Origin: Hippasteria phrygiana
Taxonomy: Eukaryota; Echinodermata; Asteroidea; Valvatida; Goniasteridae
Reading direction: 5' to 3'
NCBI GenBank assembly: GCA_037893225.1
Contig: JAZGUH010000411.1
Span: 1-64,000 of the forward strand
Length of the DNA stretch: 64,000 nucleotides
Of this stretch, positions 28,953-41,400 are shown in pieces. The position numbers and the translations under genes were made by a program. The first letter of the stretch is position 1. Each line of letters opens with the position of its first letter. The notes beneath the pieces are model-generated. The model was given only the letters and a program-made list of their open reading frames with translations. It searched no databases and was not told the origin of the DNA.

Positions 28953-31900
28953 TTATGAATGAGTAAAGCAAGTCATACCCCAGGGAATTTGACAGGCATG
29001 GAGCAATAAATAGAAGGTAATATGCACACAGATGTTGGCCGGAAAGAAAATATTCATTGCGAGGTTTGAATTTTCTCCACCAGTTTTAACTCTAAGAAGC
29101 CGCCGATAATTGCAACATGTAGCGCCAGATCTAAGCTATCCATACATGTCAAAATTACTGAATTTGGTTGATATTTCATGCAATTATGAATGAGTAAAGC
29201 AAGTCCATACCCCAGGGAATTTGACATGCATGGAGCAATAAATAGACGGTTACATGTACACAGACGTTGGCCGGAAAGAAAATAAACATTGCGAGGTTTG
29301 AATTTTCTCCACAAGTCTTAACTCTAAGAAGCCGCCGATAATTGCAACATGTAGCGCCAGATCTAAGCTATCCATACATGTCAAAATTACTGAATTTGGT
29401 TGATATTTCATGCAATTATGAATGAGTAAAGCAAGTCCATACCCCAGGGAATTTGACATGCATGGAGCAATAAATAGAAGGTAATATGCACACAGATGTT
29501 GGCCGGAAAGAAAATAAACATTGCGAGGTTTGAATTTTCTCCACAAGTGTTAACTCTAAGAAGCCGCCGATAATTGCAACATGTAGCGCCAGATCTAAGC
29601 TATCCATACATGTCAAAATTACTGAATTTGGTTGATATTTCATGCAATTATGAATGAGTAAAGCAAGTCATACCCCAGGGAATTTGACATGCATGGAGCA
29701 ATAAATAGAAGGTAACATGTACACAGATGTTGGCCGGAAAGAAAATAAACATTGCGAGGTTTGAATTGTCTCCACAAGTTTTAACTCTAAGAAGCCGCCG
29801 ATAATTGCAACATGTAGCGCCAGATCTAAGCTATCCATACATGTCAACATTACTGAATTTGGTTGATATTTCATGCAATTATGAATGAGTAAAGCAAGTC
29901 CATACCACAGGGAATTTGACATGCATGGAGCAATAAATAGACGGTAACATGTACACAGATGTTGGCCGGAAAGAAAATAAACATTGCGAGGTTTGAATTG
30001 TCTCCACAAGTGTTAACTCTAAGAAGCCGCCGATAATTGCAACATGTAGCGCCAGATCTAAGCTATCCATACATGTCAAAATTACTGAATTTGGTTGATA
30101 TTTCATGCAATTATGAATGAGTAAAGCAAGTCATACCCTAGGGAATTTGACAGGCATGGAGCAATAAATAGAAGGTAATATGCACACAGATGTTGGCCGG
30201 AAAGAAAATATTCATTGCGAGGTTTGAATTTTCTCCACCAGTTTTAACTCTAAGAAGCCGCCGATAATTGCAACATGTAGCGCCAGATCTAAGCTATCCA
30301 TACATGTCAAAATTACTGAATTTGGTTGATATTTCATGCAATTATGAATGAGTAAAGCAAGTCCATACCCCAGGGAATTTGACATGCATGGAGCAATAAA
30401 TAGACGGTTACATGTACACAGATGTTGGCCGGAAAGAAAATAAACATTGCGAGGTTTGAATTTTCTCCACAAGTCTTAACTCTAAGAAGCCGCCGATAAT
30501 TGCAACATGTAGCGCCAGATCTAAGCTATCCATACATGTCAAAATTACTGAATTTGGTTGATATTTCATGCAATTATGAATGAGTAAAGCAAGTCCATAC
30601 CACAGGGAATTTGACATGCATGGAGCAATAAATAGACGGTAACATGTACACAGATGTTGGCCGGAAAGAAAATAAACATTGCGAGGTTTGAATTGTCTCC
30701 ACAAGTGTTAACTCTAAGAAGCCGCCGATAATTGCAACATGTAGCGCCAGATCTAAGCTATCCATACATGTCAAAATTACTGAATTTGGTTGATATTTCA
30801 TGCAATTATGAATGAGTAAAGCAAGTCCATACCCCAGGGAATTTGACATGCATGGAGCAATAAATAGACGGTTACATGTACACAGATGTTGGCCGGAAAG
30901 AAAATAAACATTGCGAGGTTTGAATTTTCTCCACAAGTGTTAACTCTAAGAAGCCGCCGATAATTGCAACATGTAGCGCCAGATCTAAGCTATCCATACA
31001 TGTCAAAATTACTGAATTTGGTTGATATTTCATGCAATTATGAATGAGTAAAGCAAGTCCATACCCCAGGGAATTTGACATGCATGGAGCAATAAATAGA
31101 AGGTAATATGCACACAGATGTTGGCCGGAAAGAAAATAAACATTGCGAGGTTTGAATTTTCTCCACAAGTTTTAACTCTAAGAAGCCGCCGATAATTGCA
31201 ACATGTAGCGCCAGATCTAAGCTATCCATACATGTCAAAATTACTGAATTTGGTTGATATTTCATGCAATTATGAATGAGTAAAGCAAGTCATACCCTAG
31301 GGAATTTGACATGCATGGAGCAATAAATAGAAGGTAATATGCACACAGATGTTGGCCGGAAAGAAAATATACATTGCGAGGTTTGAATTTTCTCCACAAG
31401 TTTTAACTCTAAGAAGCCGCCGATAATTGCAACATGTAGCGCCAGATCTAAGCTATCCATACATGTCAAAATTACTGAATTTGGTTGATATTTCATGCAA
31501 TTATGAATGAGTAAAGCAAGTCCATACCCCAGGGAATTTGACATGCATGGAGCAATAAATAGACGGTTACATGTACACAGATGTTGGCCGGAAAGAAAAT
31601 AAACATTGCGAGGTTTGAATTTTCTCCACAAGTCTTAACTCTAAGAAGCCGCCGATAATTGCAACATGTAGCGCCAGATCTAAGCTATCCATACATGTCA
31701 AAATTACTGAATTTGGTTGATATTTCATGCAATTATGAATGAGTAAAGCAAGTCCATACCCCAGGGAATTTGACATGCATGGAGCAATAAATAGAAGGTA
31801 ATATGCACACAGATGTTGGCCGGAAAGAAAATAAACATTGCGAGGTTTGAATTTTCTCCACAAGTGTTAACTCTAAGAAGCCGCCGATAATTGCAACATG

Positions 31901-32659
31901 TAGCGCCAGATCTAAGCTATCCATACATGTCAAAATTACTGAATTTGGTTGATATTTCATGCAATTATGAATGAGTAAAGCAAGTCCATACCCCAGGGAA
32001 TTTGACATGCATGGAGCAATAAATAGACGGTAACATGTACACAGATGTTGGCCGGAAAGAAAATAAACATTGCGAGGTTTGAATTGTCTCCACAAGTGTT
32101 AACTCTAAGAAGCCGCCGATAATTGCAACATGTAGCGCCAGATCTAAGCTATCCATACATGTCAAAATTACTGAATTTGGTTGATATTTCATGCAATTAT
32201 GAATGAGTAAAGCAAGTCATACCCTAGGGAATTTGACAGGCATGGAGCAATAAATAGAAGGTAATATGCACACAGATGTTGGCCGGAAAGAAAATATACA
32301 TTGCGAGGTTTGAATTTTCTCCACAAGTTTTAACTCTAAGAAGCCGCCGATAATTGCAACATGTAGCGCCAGATCTAAGCTATCCATACATGTCAAAATT
32401 ACTGAATTTGGTTGATATTTCATGCAATTATGAATGAGTAAAGCAAGTCCATACCCCAGGGAATTTGACATGCATGGAGCAATAAATAGACGGTTACATG
32501 TACACAGATGTTGGCCGGAAAGAAAATAAACATTGCGAGGTTTGCATTTTCTCCACAAGTCTTAACTCTAAGAAGCCGCCGATAATTGCAACATGTAGCG
32601 CCAGATCTAAGCTATCCATACATGTCAAAATTACTGAATTTGGTTGATATTTCATGCAA
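28953..32659 (-). repeat. 16-mer higher-order repeat, copy 2 (3707 bp)
   Basis: This copy repeats the preceding block monomer for monomer: mosaic A at 29648, B' at 29879 and 30574, D2 at 30806, H with GACATGC at 31270, last D at 32428. By eye the only clear difference is C at 32545 (TTTGCATTTT instead of TTTGAATTTT) in the last D. Near identity over 3.7 kb marks the duplication as very recent or homogenised, provided the assembly is correct here. Confidence 0.9.
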
Positions 32660-35600
32660 TTATGAATGAGTAAAGCAAGTCCATACCCCAGGGAATTTGA
32701 CATGCATGGAGCAATAAATAGACGGTAACATGTACACAGATGTTGGCCGGAAAGAAAATAAACATTGCGAGGTTTGAATTGTCTCCACAAGTTTTAACTC
32801 TAAGAAGCCGCCGATAATTGCAACATGTAGCGCCAGATCTAAGCTATCCATACATGTCAACATTACTGAATTTGGTTGATATTTCATGCAATTATGAATG
32901 AGTAAAGCAAGTCCATACCACAGGGAATTTGACATGCATGGAGCAATAAATAGACGGTAACATGTACACAGATGTTGGCCGGGAAGAAAATAAACATTGC
33001 GAGGTTTGAATTGTCTCCACAAGTGTTAACTCTAAGAAGCCGCCGATAATTGCAACATGTAGCGCCAGATCTAAGCTATCCATACATGTCAAAATTACTG
33101 AATTTGGTTGATATTTCATGCAATTATGAATGAGTAAAGCAAGTCATACCCCAGGGAATTTGACAGGCATGGAGCAATAAATAGAAGGTAATATGCACAC
33201 AGATGTTGGCCGGAAAGAAAATATTCATTGCGAGGTTTGAATTTTCTCCACCAGTTTTAACTCTAAGAAGCCGCCGATAATTGCAACATGTAGCGCCAGA
33301 TCTAAGCTATCCATACATGTCAAAATTACTGAATTTGGTTGATATTTCATGCAATTATGAATGAGTAAAGCAAGTCCATACCCCAGGGAATTTGACATGC
33401 ATGGAGCAATAAATAGACGGTTACATGTACACAGATGTTGGCCGGAAAGAAAATAAACATTGCGAGGTTTGAATTTTCTCCACAAGTGTTAACTCTAAGA
33501 AGCCGCCGATAATTGCAACATGTAGCGCCAGATCTAAGCTATCCATACATGTCAAAATTACTGAATTTGGTTGATATTTCATGCAATTATGAATGAGTAA
33601 AGCAAGTCCATACCCCAGGGAATTTGACATGCATGGAGCAATAAATAGACGGTAACATGTACACAGATGTTGGCCGGAAAGAAAATAAACATTGCGAGGT
33701 TTGAATTGTCTCCACAAGTGTTAACTCTAAGAAGCCGCCGATAATTGCAACATGTAGCGCCAGATCTAAGCTATCCATACATGTCAAAATTACTGAATTT
33801 GGTTGATATTTCATGCAATTATGAATGAGTAAAGCAAGTCATACCCTAGGGAATTTGACAGGCATGGAGCAATAAATAGAAGGTAATATGCACACAGATG
33901 TTGGCCGGAAAGAAAATATACATTGCGAGGTTTGAATTTTCTCCACAAGTTTTAACTCTAAGAAGCCGCCGATAATTGCAACATGTAGCGCCAGATCTAA
34001 GCTATCCATACATGTCAAAATTACTGAATTTGGTTGATATTTCATGCAATTATGAATGAGTAAAGCAAGTCCATACCCCAGGGAATTTGACATGCATGGA
34101 GCAATAAATAGACGGTTACATGTACACAGATGTTGGCCGGAAAGAAAATAAACATTGCGAGGTTTGAATTTTCTCCACAAGTCTTAACTCTAAGAAGCCG
34201 CCGATAATTGCAACATGTAGCGCCAGATCTAAGCTATCCATACATGTCAAAATTACTGAATTTGGTTGATATTTCATGCAATTATGAATGAGTAAAGCAA
34301 GTCCATACCCCAGGGAATTTGACATGCATGGAGCAATAAATAGACGGTAACATGTACACAGATGTTGGCCGGAAAGAAAATAAACATTGCGAGGTTTGAA
34401 TTGTCTCCACAAGTTTTAACTCTAAGAAGCCGCCGATAATTGCAACATGTAGCGCCAGATCTAAGCTATCCATACATGTCAACATTACTGAATTTGGTTG
34501 ATATTTCATGCAATTATGAATGAGTAAAGCAAGTCCATACCACAGGGAATTTGACATGCATGGAGCAATAAATAGACGGTAACATGTACACAGATGTTGG
34601 CCGGGAAGAAAATAAACATTGCGAGGTTTGAATTGTCTCCACAAGTGTTAACTCTAAGAAGCCGCCGATAATTGCAACATGTAGCGCCAGATCTAAGCTA
34701 TCCATACATGTCAAAATTACTGAATTTGGTTGATATTTCATGCAATTATGAATGAGTAAAGCAAGTCATACCCCAGGGAATTTGACAGGCATGGAGCAAT
34801 AAATAGAAGGTAATATGCACACAGATGTTGGCCGGAAAGAAAATATTCATTGCGAGGTTTGAATTTTCTCCACCAGTTTTAACTCTAAGAAGCCGCCGAT
34901 AATTGCAACATGTAGCGCCAGATCTAAGCTATCCATACATGTCAAAATTACTGAATTTGGTTGATATTTCATGCAATTATGAATGAGTAAAGCAAGTCCA
35001 TACCCCAGGGAATTTGACAGGCATGGAGCAATAAATAAGAGGTAATCTGCACACAGATGGTGGCCGGGAAGAAAATATACATTGCGAGGTTTGAATTTTC
35101 TCCACAAGTGTTAACTCTAAGAAGCCGCCGATAATTGCAACATGTAGCGCCAGATCTAAGCTATCCATACATGTCAAAATTACTGAATTTGGTTGATATT
35201 TCATGCAATTATGAATGAGTAAAGCAAGTCCATACCCCAGGGAATTTGACAGGCATGGAGCAATAAATAGAAGGTAATCTGCACACAGATGGTGGCCCGG
35301 AAGAAAATATACATTGCGAGGTTTGAATTTTCTCCACAAGTTTTAACTCTAAGAAGCCGCCGATAATTGCAACATGTAGCGCCAGATCTAAGCTATCCAT
35401 ACATGTCAAAATTACTGAATTTGGTTGATATTTCATGCAATTATGAATGAGTAAAGCAAGTCCATACCCCAGGGAATTTGACAGGCATGGAGCAATAAAT
35501 AGAAGGTAATCTGCACAGAGATGGTGGCCGGGAAGAAAATATACATTGCGAGGTTTGAATTTTCTCCACAAGTGTTAACTCTAAGAAGCCGCCGATAATT

Positions 35601-35672
35601 GCAACATGTAGCGCCAGATCTCAGCTATCCATACATGTCAAAATTACTGAATTTGGTTGATATTTCATGCAA
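32660..35672 (-). repeat. Higher-order block with first J island
   Basis: Order: 32660 A, 32892 B, 33124 C, 33355 D2, 33587 G, 33819 H, 34050 D, 34282 A, 34514 B, 34746 C, 34977 J1, 35209 J2, 35441 J3. The 11-mer from C at 33124 to J3 recurs as a 12-mer, with an added B', in the next block. The inverted copy in the left arm ends inside J3 at 35611, so this is the last block mirrored there. Confidence 0.87.
34977..35672 (-). repeat. J1-J2-J3 divergent monomer trio, copy 1
   Basis: Three neighbouring monomers carry GGTAATCTGCACA and GATGGTGGCC in place of GGTAATATGCACA and GATGTTGGCC, together with GACAGGC and AAAATATACATT. Each has its own mark. J1 has AATAAGAGGTAATC. J2 has GGCCCGGAAG and ends AAGTTTTAAC. 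J3 has CTGCACAGAGATGG and AGATCTCAGC. They are the most divergent family in the window. The left arm shows the same trio in reverse order at 1-630, with each private mark recognisable. Confidence 0.9.
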
Positions 35673-38453
35673 TTATGAATGAGTAAAGCAAGTCATACCC
35701 CAGGGAATTTGACAGGCATGGAGCAATAAATAGAAGGTAATATGCACACAGATGTTGGCCGGAAAAAAAATATTCATTGCGAGGTTTGAATTTTCTCCAC
35801 CAGTTTTAACTCTAAGAAGCCGCCGATAATTGCAACATGTAGCGCCAGATCTAAGCTATCCATACATGTCAAAATTACTGAATTTGGTTGATATTTCATG
35901 CAATTATGAATGAGTAAAGCAAGTCCATACCCCAGGGAATTTGACATGCATGGAGCAATAAATAGACGGTTACATGTACACAGATGTTGGCCGGAAAGAA
36001 AATAAACATTGCGAGGTTTGAATTTTCTCCACAAGTGTTAACTCTAAGAAGCCGCCGATAATTGCAACATGTAGCGCCAGATCTAAGCTATCCATACATG
36101 TCAAAATTACTGAATTTGGTTGATATTTCATGCAATTATGAATGAGTAAAGCAAGTCCATACCACAGGGAATTTGACATGCATGGAGCAATAAATAGACG
36201 GTAACATGTACACAGATGTTGGCCGGAAAGAAAATAAACATTGCGAGGTTTGAATTGTCTCCACAAGTGTTAACTCTAAGAAGCCGCCGATAATTGCAAC
36301 ATGTAGCGCCAGATCTAAGCTATCCATACATGTCAAAATTACTGAATTTGGTTGATATTTCATGCAATTATGAATGAGTAAAGCAAGTCCATACCCCAGG
36401 GAATTTGACATGCATGGAGCAATAAATAGACGGTAACATGTACACAGATGTTGGCCGGAAAGAAAATAAACATTGCGAGGTTTGAATTGTCTCCACAAGT
36501 GTTAACTCTAAGAAGCCGCCGATAATTGCAACATGTAGCGCCAGATCTAAGCTATCCATACATGTCAAAATTACTGAATTTGGTTGATATTTCATGCAAT
36601 TATGAATGAGTAAAGCAAGTCATACCCTAGGGAATTTGACAGGCATGGAGCAATAAATAGAAGGTAATATGCACACAGATGTTGGCCGGAAAGAAAATAT
36701 ACATTGCGAGGTTTGAATTTTCTCCACAAGTTTTAACTCTAAGAAGCCGCCGATAATTGCAACATGTAGCGCCAGATCTAAGCTATCCATACATGTCAAA
36801 ATTACTGAATTTGGTTGATATTTCATGCAATTATGAATGAGTAAAGCAAGTCCATACCCCAGGGAATTTGACATGCATGGAGCAATAAATAGACGGTTAC
36901 ATGTACACAGATGTTGGCCGGAAAGAAAATAAACATTGCGAGGTTTGAATTTTCTCCACAAGTCTTAACTCTAAGAAGCCGCCGATAATTGCAACATGTA
37001 GCGCCAGATCTAAGCTATCCATACATGTCAAAATTACTGAATTTGGTTGATATTTCATGCAATTATGAATGAGTAAAGCAAGTCCATACCCCAGGGAATT
37101 TGACATGCATGGAGCAATAAATAGACGGTAACATGTACACAGATGTTGGCCGGAAAGAAAATAAACATTGCGAGGTTTGAATTGTCTCCACAAGTTTTAA
37201 CTCTAAGAAGCCGCCGATAATTGCAACATGTAGCGCCAGATCTAAGCTATCCATACATGTCAACATTACTGAATTTGGTTGATATTTCATGCAATTATGA
37301 ATGAGTAAAGCAAGTCCATACCACAGGGAATTTGACATGCATGGAGCAATAAATAGACGGTAACATGTACACAGATGTTGGCCGGGAAGAAAATAAACAT
37401 TGCGAGGTTTGAATTGTCTCCACAAGTGTTAACTCTAAGAAGCCGCCGATAATTGCAACATGTAGCGCCAGATCTAAGCTATCCATACATGTCAAAATTA
37501 CTGAATTTGGTTGATATTTCATGCAATTATGAATGAGTAAAGCAAGTCATACCCCAGGGAATTTGACAGGCATGGAGCAATAAATAGAAGGTAATATGCA
37601 CACAGATGTTGGCCGGAAAGAAAATATTCATTGCGAGGTTTGAATTTTCTCCACCAGTTTTAACTCTAAGAAGCCGCCGATAATTGCAACATGTAGCGCC
37701 AGATCTAAGCTATCCATACATGTCAAAATTACTGAATTTGGTTGATATTTCATGCAATTATGAATGAGTAAAGCAAGTCCATACCCCAGGGAATTTGACA
37801 GGCATGGAGCAATAAATAAGAGGTAATCTGCACACAGATGGTGGCCGGGAAGAAAATATACATTGCGAGGTTTGAATTTTCTCCACAAGTGTTAACTCTA
37901 AGAAGCCGCCGATAATTGCAACATGTAGCGCCAGATCTAAGCTATCCATACATGTCAAAATTACTGAATTTGGTTGATATTTCATGCAATTATGAATGAG
38001 TAAAGCAAGTCCATACCCCAGGGAATTTGACAGGCATGGAGCAATAAATAGAAGGTAATCTGCACACAGATGGTGGCCCGGAAGAAAATATACATTGCGA
38101 GGTTTGAATTTTCTCCACAAGTTTTAACTCTAAGAAGCCGCCGATAATTGCAACATGTAGCGCCAGATCTAAGCTATCCATACATGTCAAAATTACTGAA
38201 TTTGGTTGATATTTCATGCAATTATGAATGAGTAAAGCAAGTCCATACCCCAGGGAATTTGACAGGCATGGAGCAATAAATAGAAGGTAATCTGCACAGA
38301 GATGGTGGCCGGGAAGAAAATATACATTGCGAGGTTTGAATTTTCTCCACAAGTGTTAACTCTAAGAAGCCGCCGATAATTGCAACATGTAGCGCCAGAT
38401 CTCAGCTATCCATACATGTCAAAATTACTGAATTTGGTTGATATTTCATGCAA
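35673..38453 (-). repeat. 12-mer higher-order block with second J island (2781 bp)
   Basis: Order: 35673 C, 35904 D2, 36136 B', 36368 G, 36600 H, 36831 D, 37063 A, 37295 B, 37527 C, 37758 J1, 37990 J2, 38222 J3. From 36368 onward it matches the block starting at 33587 at an offset of 2781 bp, down to the J-specific marks. The inserted B' at 36136 distinguishes it from the previous block and from the mirrored left arm, which lacks B' there. A at 35766 (GGAAAAAAAATATT) is private to the C at 35673. Confidence 0.88.
37758..38453 (-). repeat. J1-J2-J3 divergent monomer trio, copy 2
   Basis: This is the same trio as at 34977, offset by 2781 bp, including AATAAGAGGTAATC in J1, GGCCCGGAAG in J2, and CTGCACAGAG plus AGATCTCAGC in J3. 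No J monomer occurs elsewhere in the clean arm, so the trio duplicated as a unit with its flanks rather than spreading singly. Confidence 0.9.
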
Positions 38454-41400
38454 TTATGAATGAGTAAAGCAAGTCATACCCCAGGGAATTTGACAGGCAT
38501 GGAGCAATAAATAGAAGGTAATATGCACACAGATGTTGGCCGGAAAGAAAATATTCATTGCGAGGTTTGAATTTTCTCCACCAGTTTTAACTCTAAGAAG
38601 CCGCCGATAATTGCAACATGTAGCGCCAGATCTAAGCTATCCATACATGTCAAAATTACTGAATTTGGTTGATATTTCATGCAATTATGAATGAGTAAAG
38701 CAAGTCCATACCCCAGGGAATTTGACATGCATGGAGCAATAAATAGACGGTTACATGTACACAGATGTTGGCCGGAAAGAAAATAAACATTGCGAGGTTT
38801 GAATTTTCTCCACAAGTGTTAACTCTAAGAAGCCGCCGATAATTGCAACATGTAGCGCCAGATCTAAGCTATCCATACATGTCAAAATTACTGAATTTGG
38901 TTGATATTTCATGCAATTATGAATGAGTAAAGCAAGTCCATACCCCAGGGAATTTGACATGCATGGAGCAATAAATAGACGGTAACATGTACACAGATGT
39001 TGGCCGGAAAGAAAATAAACATTGCGAGGTTTGAATTGTCTCCACAAGTGTTAACTCTAAGAAGCCGCCGATAATTGCAACATGTAGCGCCAGATCTAAG
39101 CTATCCATACATGTCAAAATTACTGAATTTGGTTGATATTTCATGCAATTATGAATGAGTAAAGCAAGTCATACCCTAGGGAATTTGACAGGCATGGAGC
39201 AATAAATAGAAGGTAATATGCACACAGATGTTGGCCGGAAAGAACATATACATTGCGAGGTTTGAATTTTCTCCACAAGTTTTAACTCTAAGAAGCCGCC
39301 GATAATTGCAACATGTAGCGCCAGATCTAAGCTATCCATACATGTCAAAATTACTGAATTTGGTTGATATTTCATGCAATTATGAATGAGTAAAGCAAGT
39401 CCATACCCCAGGGAATTTGACATGCATGGAGCAATAAATAGACGGTTACATGTACACAGATGTTGGCCGGAAAGAAAATAAACATTGCGAGGTTTGAATT
39501 TTCTCCACAAGTCTTAACTCTAAGAAGCCGCCGATAATTGCAACATGTAGCGCCAGATCTAAGCTATCCATACATGTCAAAATTACTGAATTTGGTTGAT
39601 ATTTCATGCAATTATGAATGAGTAAAGCAAGTCCATACCCCAGGGAATTTGACATGCATGGAGCAATAAATAGACGGTTACATGTACACAGATGTTGGCC
39701 GGAAAGAAAATAAACATTGCGAGGTTTGAATTTTCTCCACAAGTGTTAACTCTAAGAAGCCGCCGATAATTGCAACATGTAGCGCCAGATCTAAGCTATC
39801 CATACATGTCAAAATTACTGAATTTGGTTGATATTTCATGCAATTATGAATGAGTAAAGCAAGTCCATACCCCAGGGAATTTGACATGCATGGAGCAATA
39901 AATAGACGGTAACATGTACACAGATGTTGGCCGGAAAGAAAATAAACATTGCGAGGTTTGAATTGTCTCCACAAGTGTTAACTCTAAGAAGCCGCCGATA
40001 ATTGCAACATGTAGCGCCAGATCTAAGCTATCCATACATGTCAAAATTACTGAATTTGGTTGATATTTCATGCAATTATGAATGAGTAAAGCAAGTCATA
40101 CCCTAGGGAATTTGACAGGCATGGAGCAATAAATAGAAGGTAATATGCACACAGATGTTGGCCGGAAAGAAAATATACATTGCGAGGTTTGAATTTTCTC
40201 CACAAGTTTTAACTCTAAGAAGCCGCCGATAATTGCAACATGTAGCGCCAGATCTAAGCTATCCATACATGTCAAAATTACTGAATTTGGTTGATATTTC
40301 ATGCAATTATGAATGAGTAAAGCAAGTCCATACCCCAGGGAATTTGACATGCATGGAGCAATAAATAGACGGTTACATGTACACAGATGTTGGCCGGAAA
40401 GAAAATAAACATTGCGAGGTTTGAATTTTCTCCACAAGTCTTAACTCTAAGAAGCCGCCGATAATTGCAACATGTAGCGCCAGATCTAAGCTATCCATAC
40501 ATGTCAAAATTACTGAATTTGGTTGATATTTCATGCAATTATGAATGAGTAAAGCAAGTCCATACCCCAGGGAATTTGACATGCATGGAGCAATAAATAG
40601 ACGGTAACATGTACACAGATGTTGGCCGGAAAGAAAATAAACATTGCGAGGTTTGAATTGTCTCCACAAGTTTTAACTCTAAGAAGCCGCCGATAATTGC
40701 AACATGTAGCGCCAGATCTAAGCTATCCATACATGTCAACATTACTGAATTTGGTTGATATTTCATGCAATTATGAATGAGTAAAGCAAGTCCATACCAC
40801 AGGGAATTTGACATGCATGGAGCAATAAATAGACGGTAACATGTACACAGATGTTGGCCGGGAAGAAAATAAACATTGCGAGGTTTGAATTGTCTCCACA
40901 AGTGTTAACTCTAAGAAGCCGCCGATAATTGCAACATGTAGCGCCAGATCTAAGCTATCCATACATGTCAAAATTACTGAATTTGGTTGATATTTCATGC
41001 AATTATGAATGAGTAAAGCAAGTCATACCCCAGGGAATTTGACAGGCATGGAGCAATAAATAGAAGGTAATATGCACACAGATGTTGGCCGGAAAGAAAA
41101 TATTCATTGCGAGGTTTGAATTTTCTCCACCAGTTTTAACTCTAAGAAGCCGCCGATAATTGCAACATGTAGCGCCAGATCTAAGCTATCCATACATGTC
41201 AAAATTACTGAATTTGGTTGATATTTCATGCAATTATGAATGAGTAAAGCAAGTCCATACCCCAGGGAATTTGACATGCATGGAGCAATAAATAGACGGT
41301 TACATGTACACAGATGTTGGCCGGAAAGAAAATAAACATTGCGAGGTTTGAATTTTCTCCACAAGTCTTAACTCTAAGAAGCCGCCGATAATTGCAACAT

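Larger units (their letters stand above)
1..35611. repeat. Giant inverted repeat (palindrome), arms 1-17787 and 17845-35611
   Basis: Left and right arms match as reverse complements in monomer order. Paired positions sum to about 35611-35634. Markers that are private or rare in the right arm appear at the predicted mirror position: C at 32545 pairs with G at 3081 (AAAATGCAAAC); C at 23319 with G at 12311 (TTGCAGTTATCGG); T at 25207 with A at 10426 (GACATATATGG). The four AGACGTTGG monomers at 20693, 22547, 25558 and 29264 pair with CCAACGTCT at 14933, 13084, 10076 and 6361. The J island at 34977-35672 pairs with 1-630. Arm lengths are 17787 and 17767 bp. A technical fold-back chimera explains this better than a genomic palindrome. 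Confidence 0.92.
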
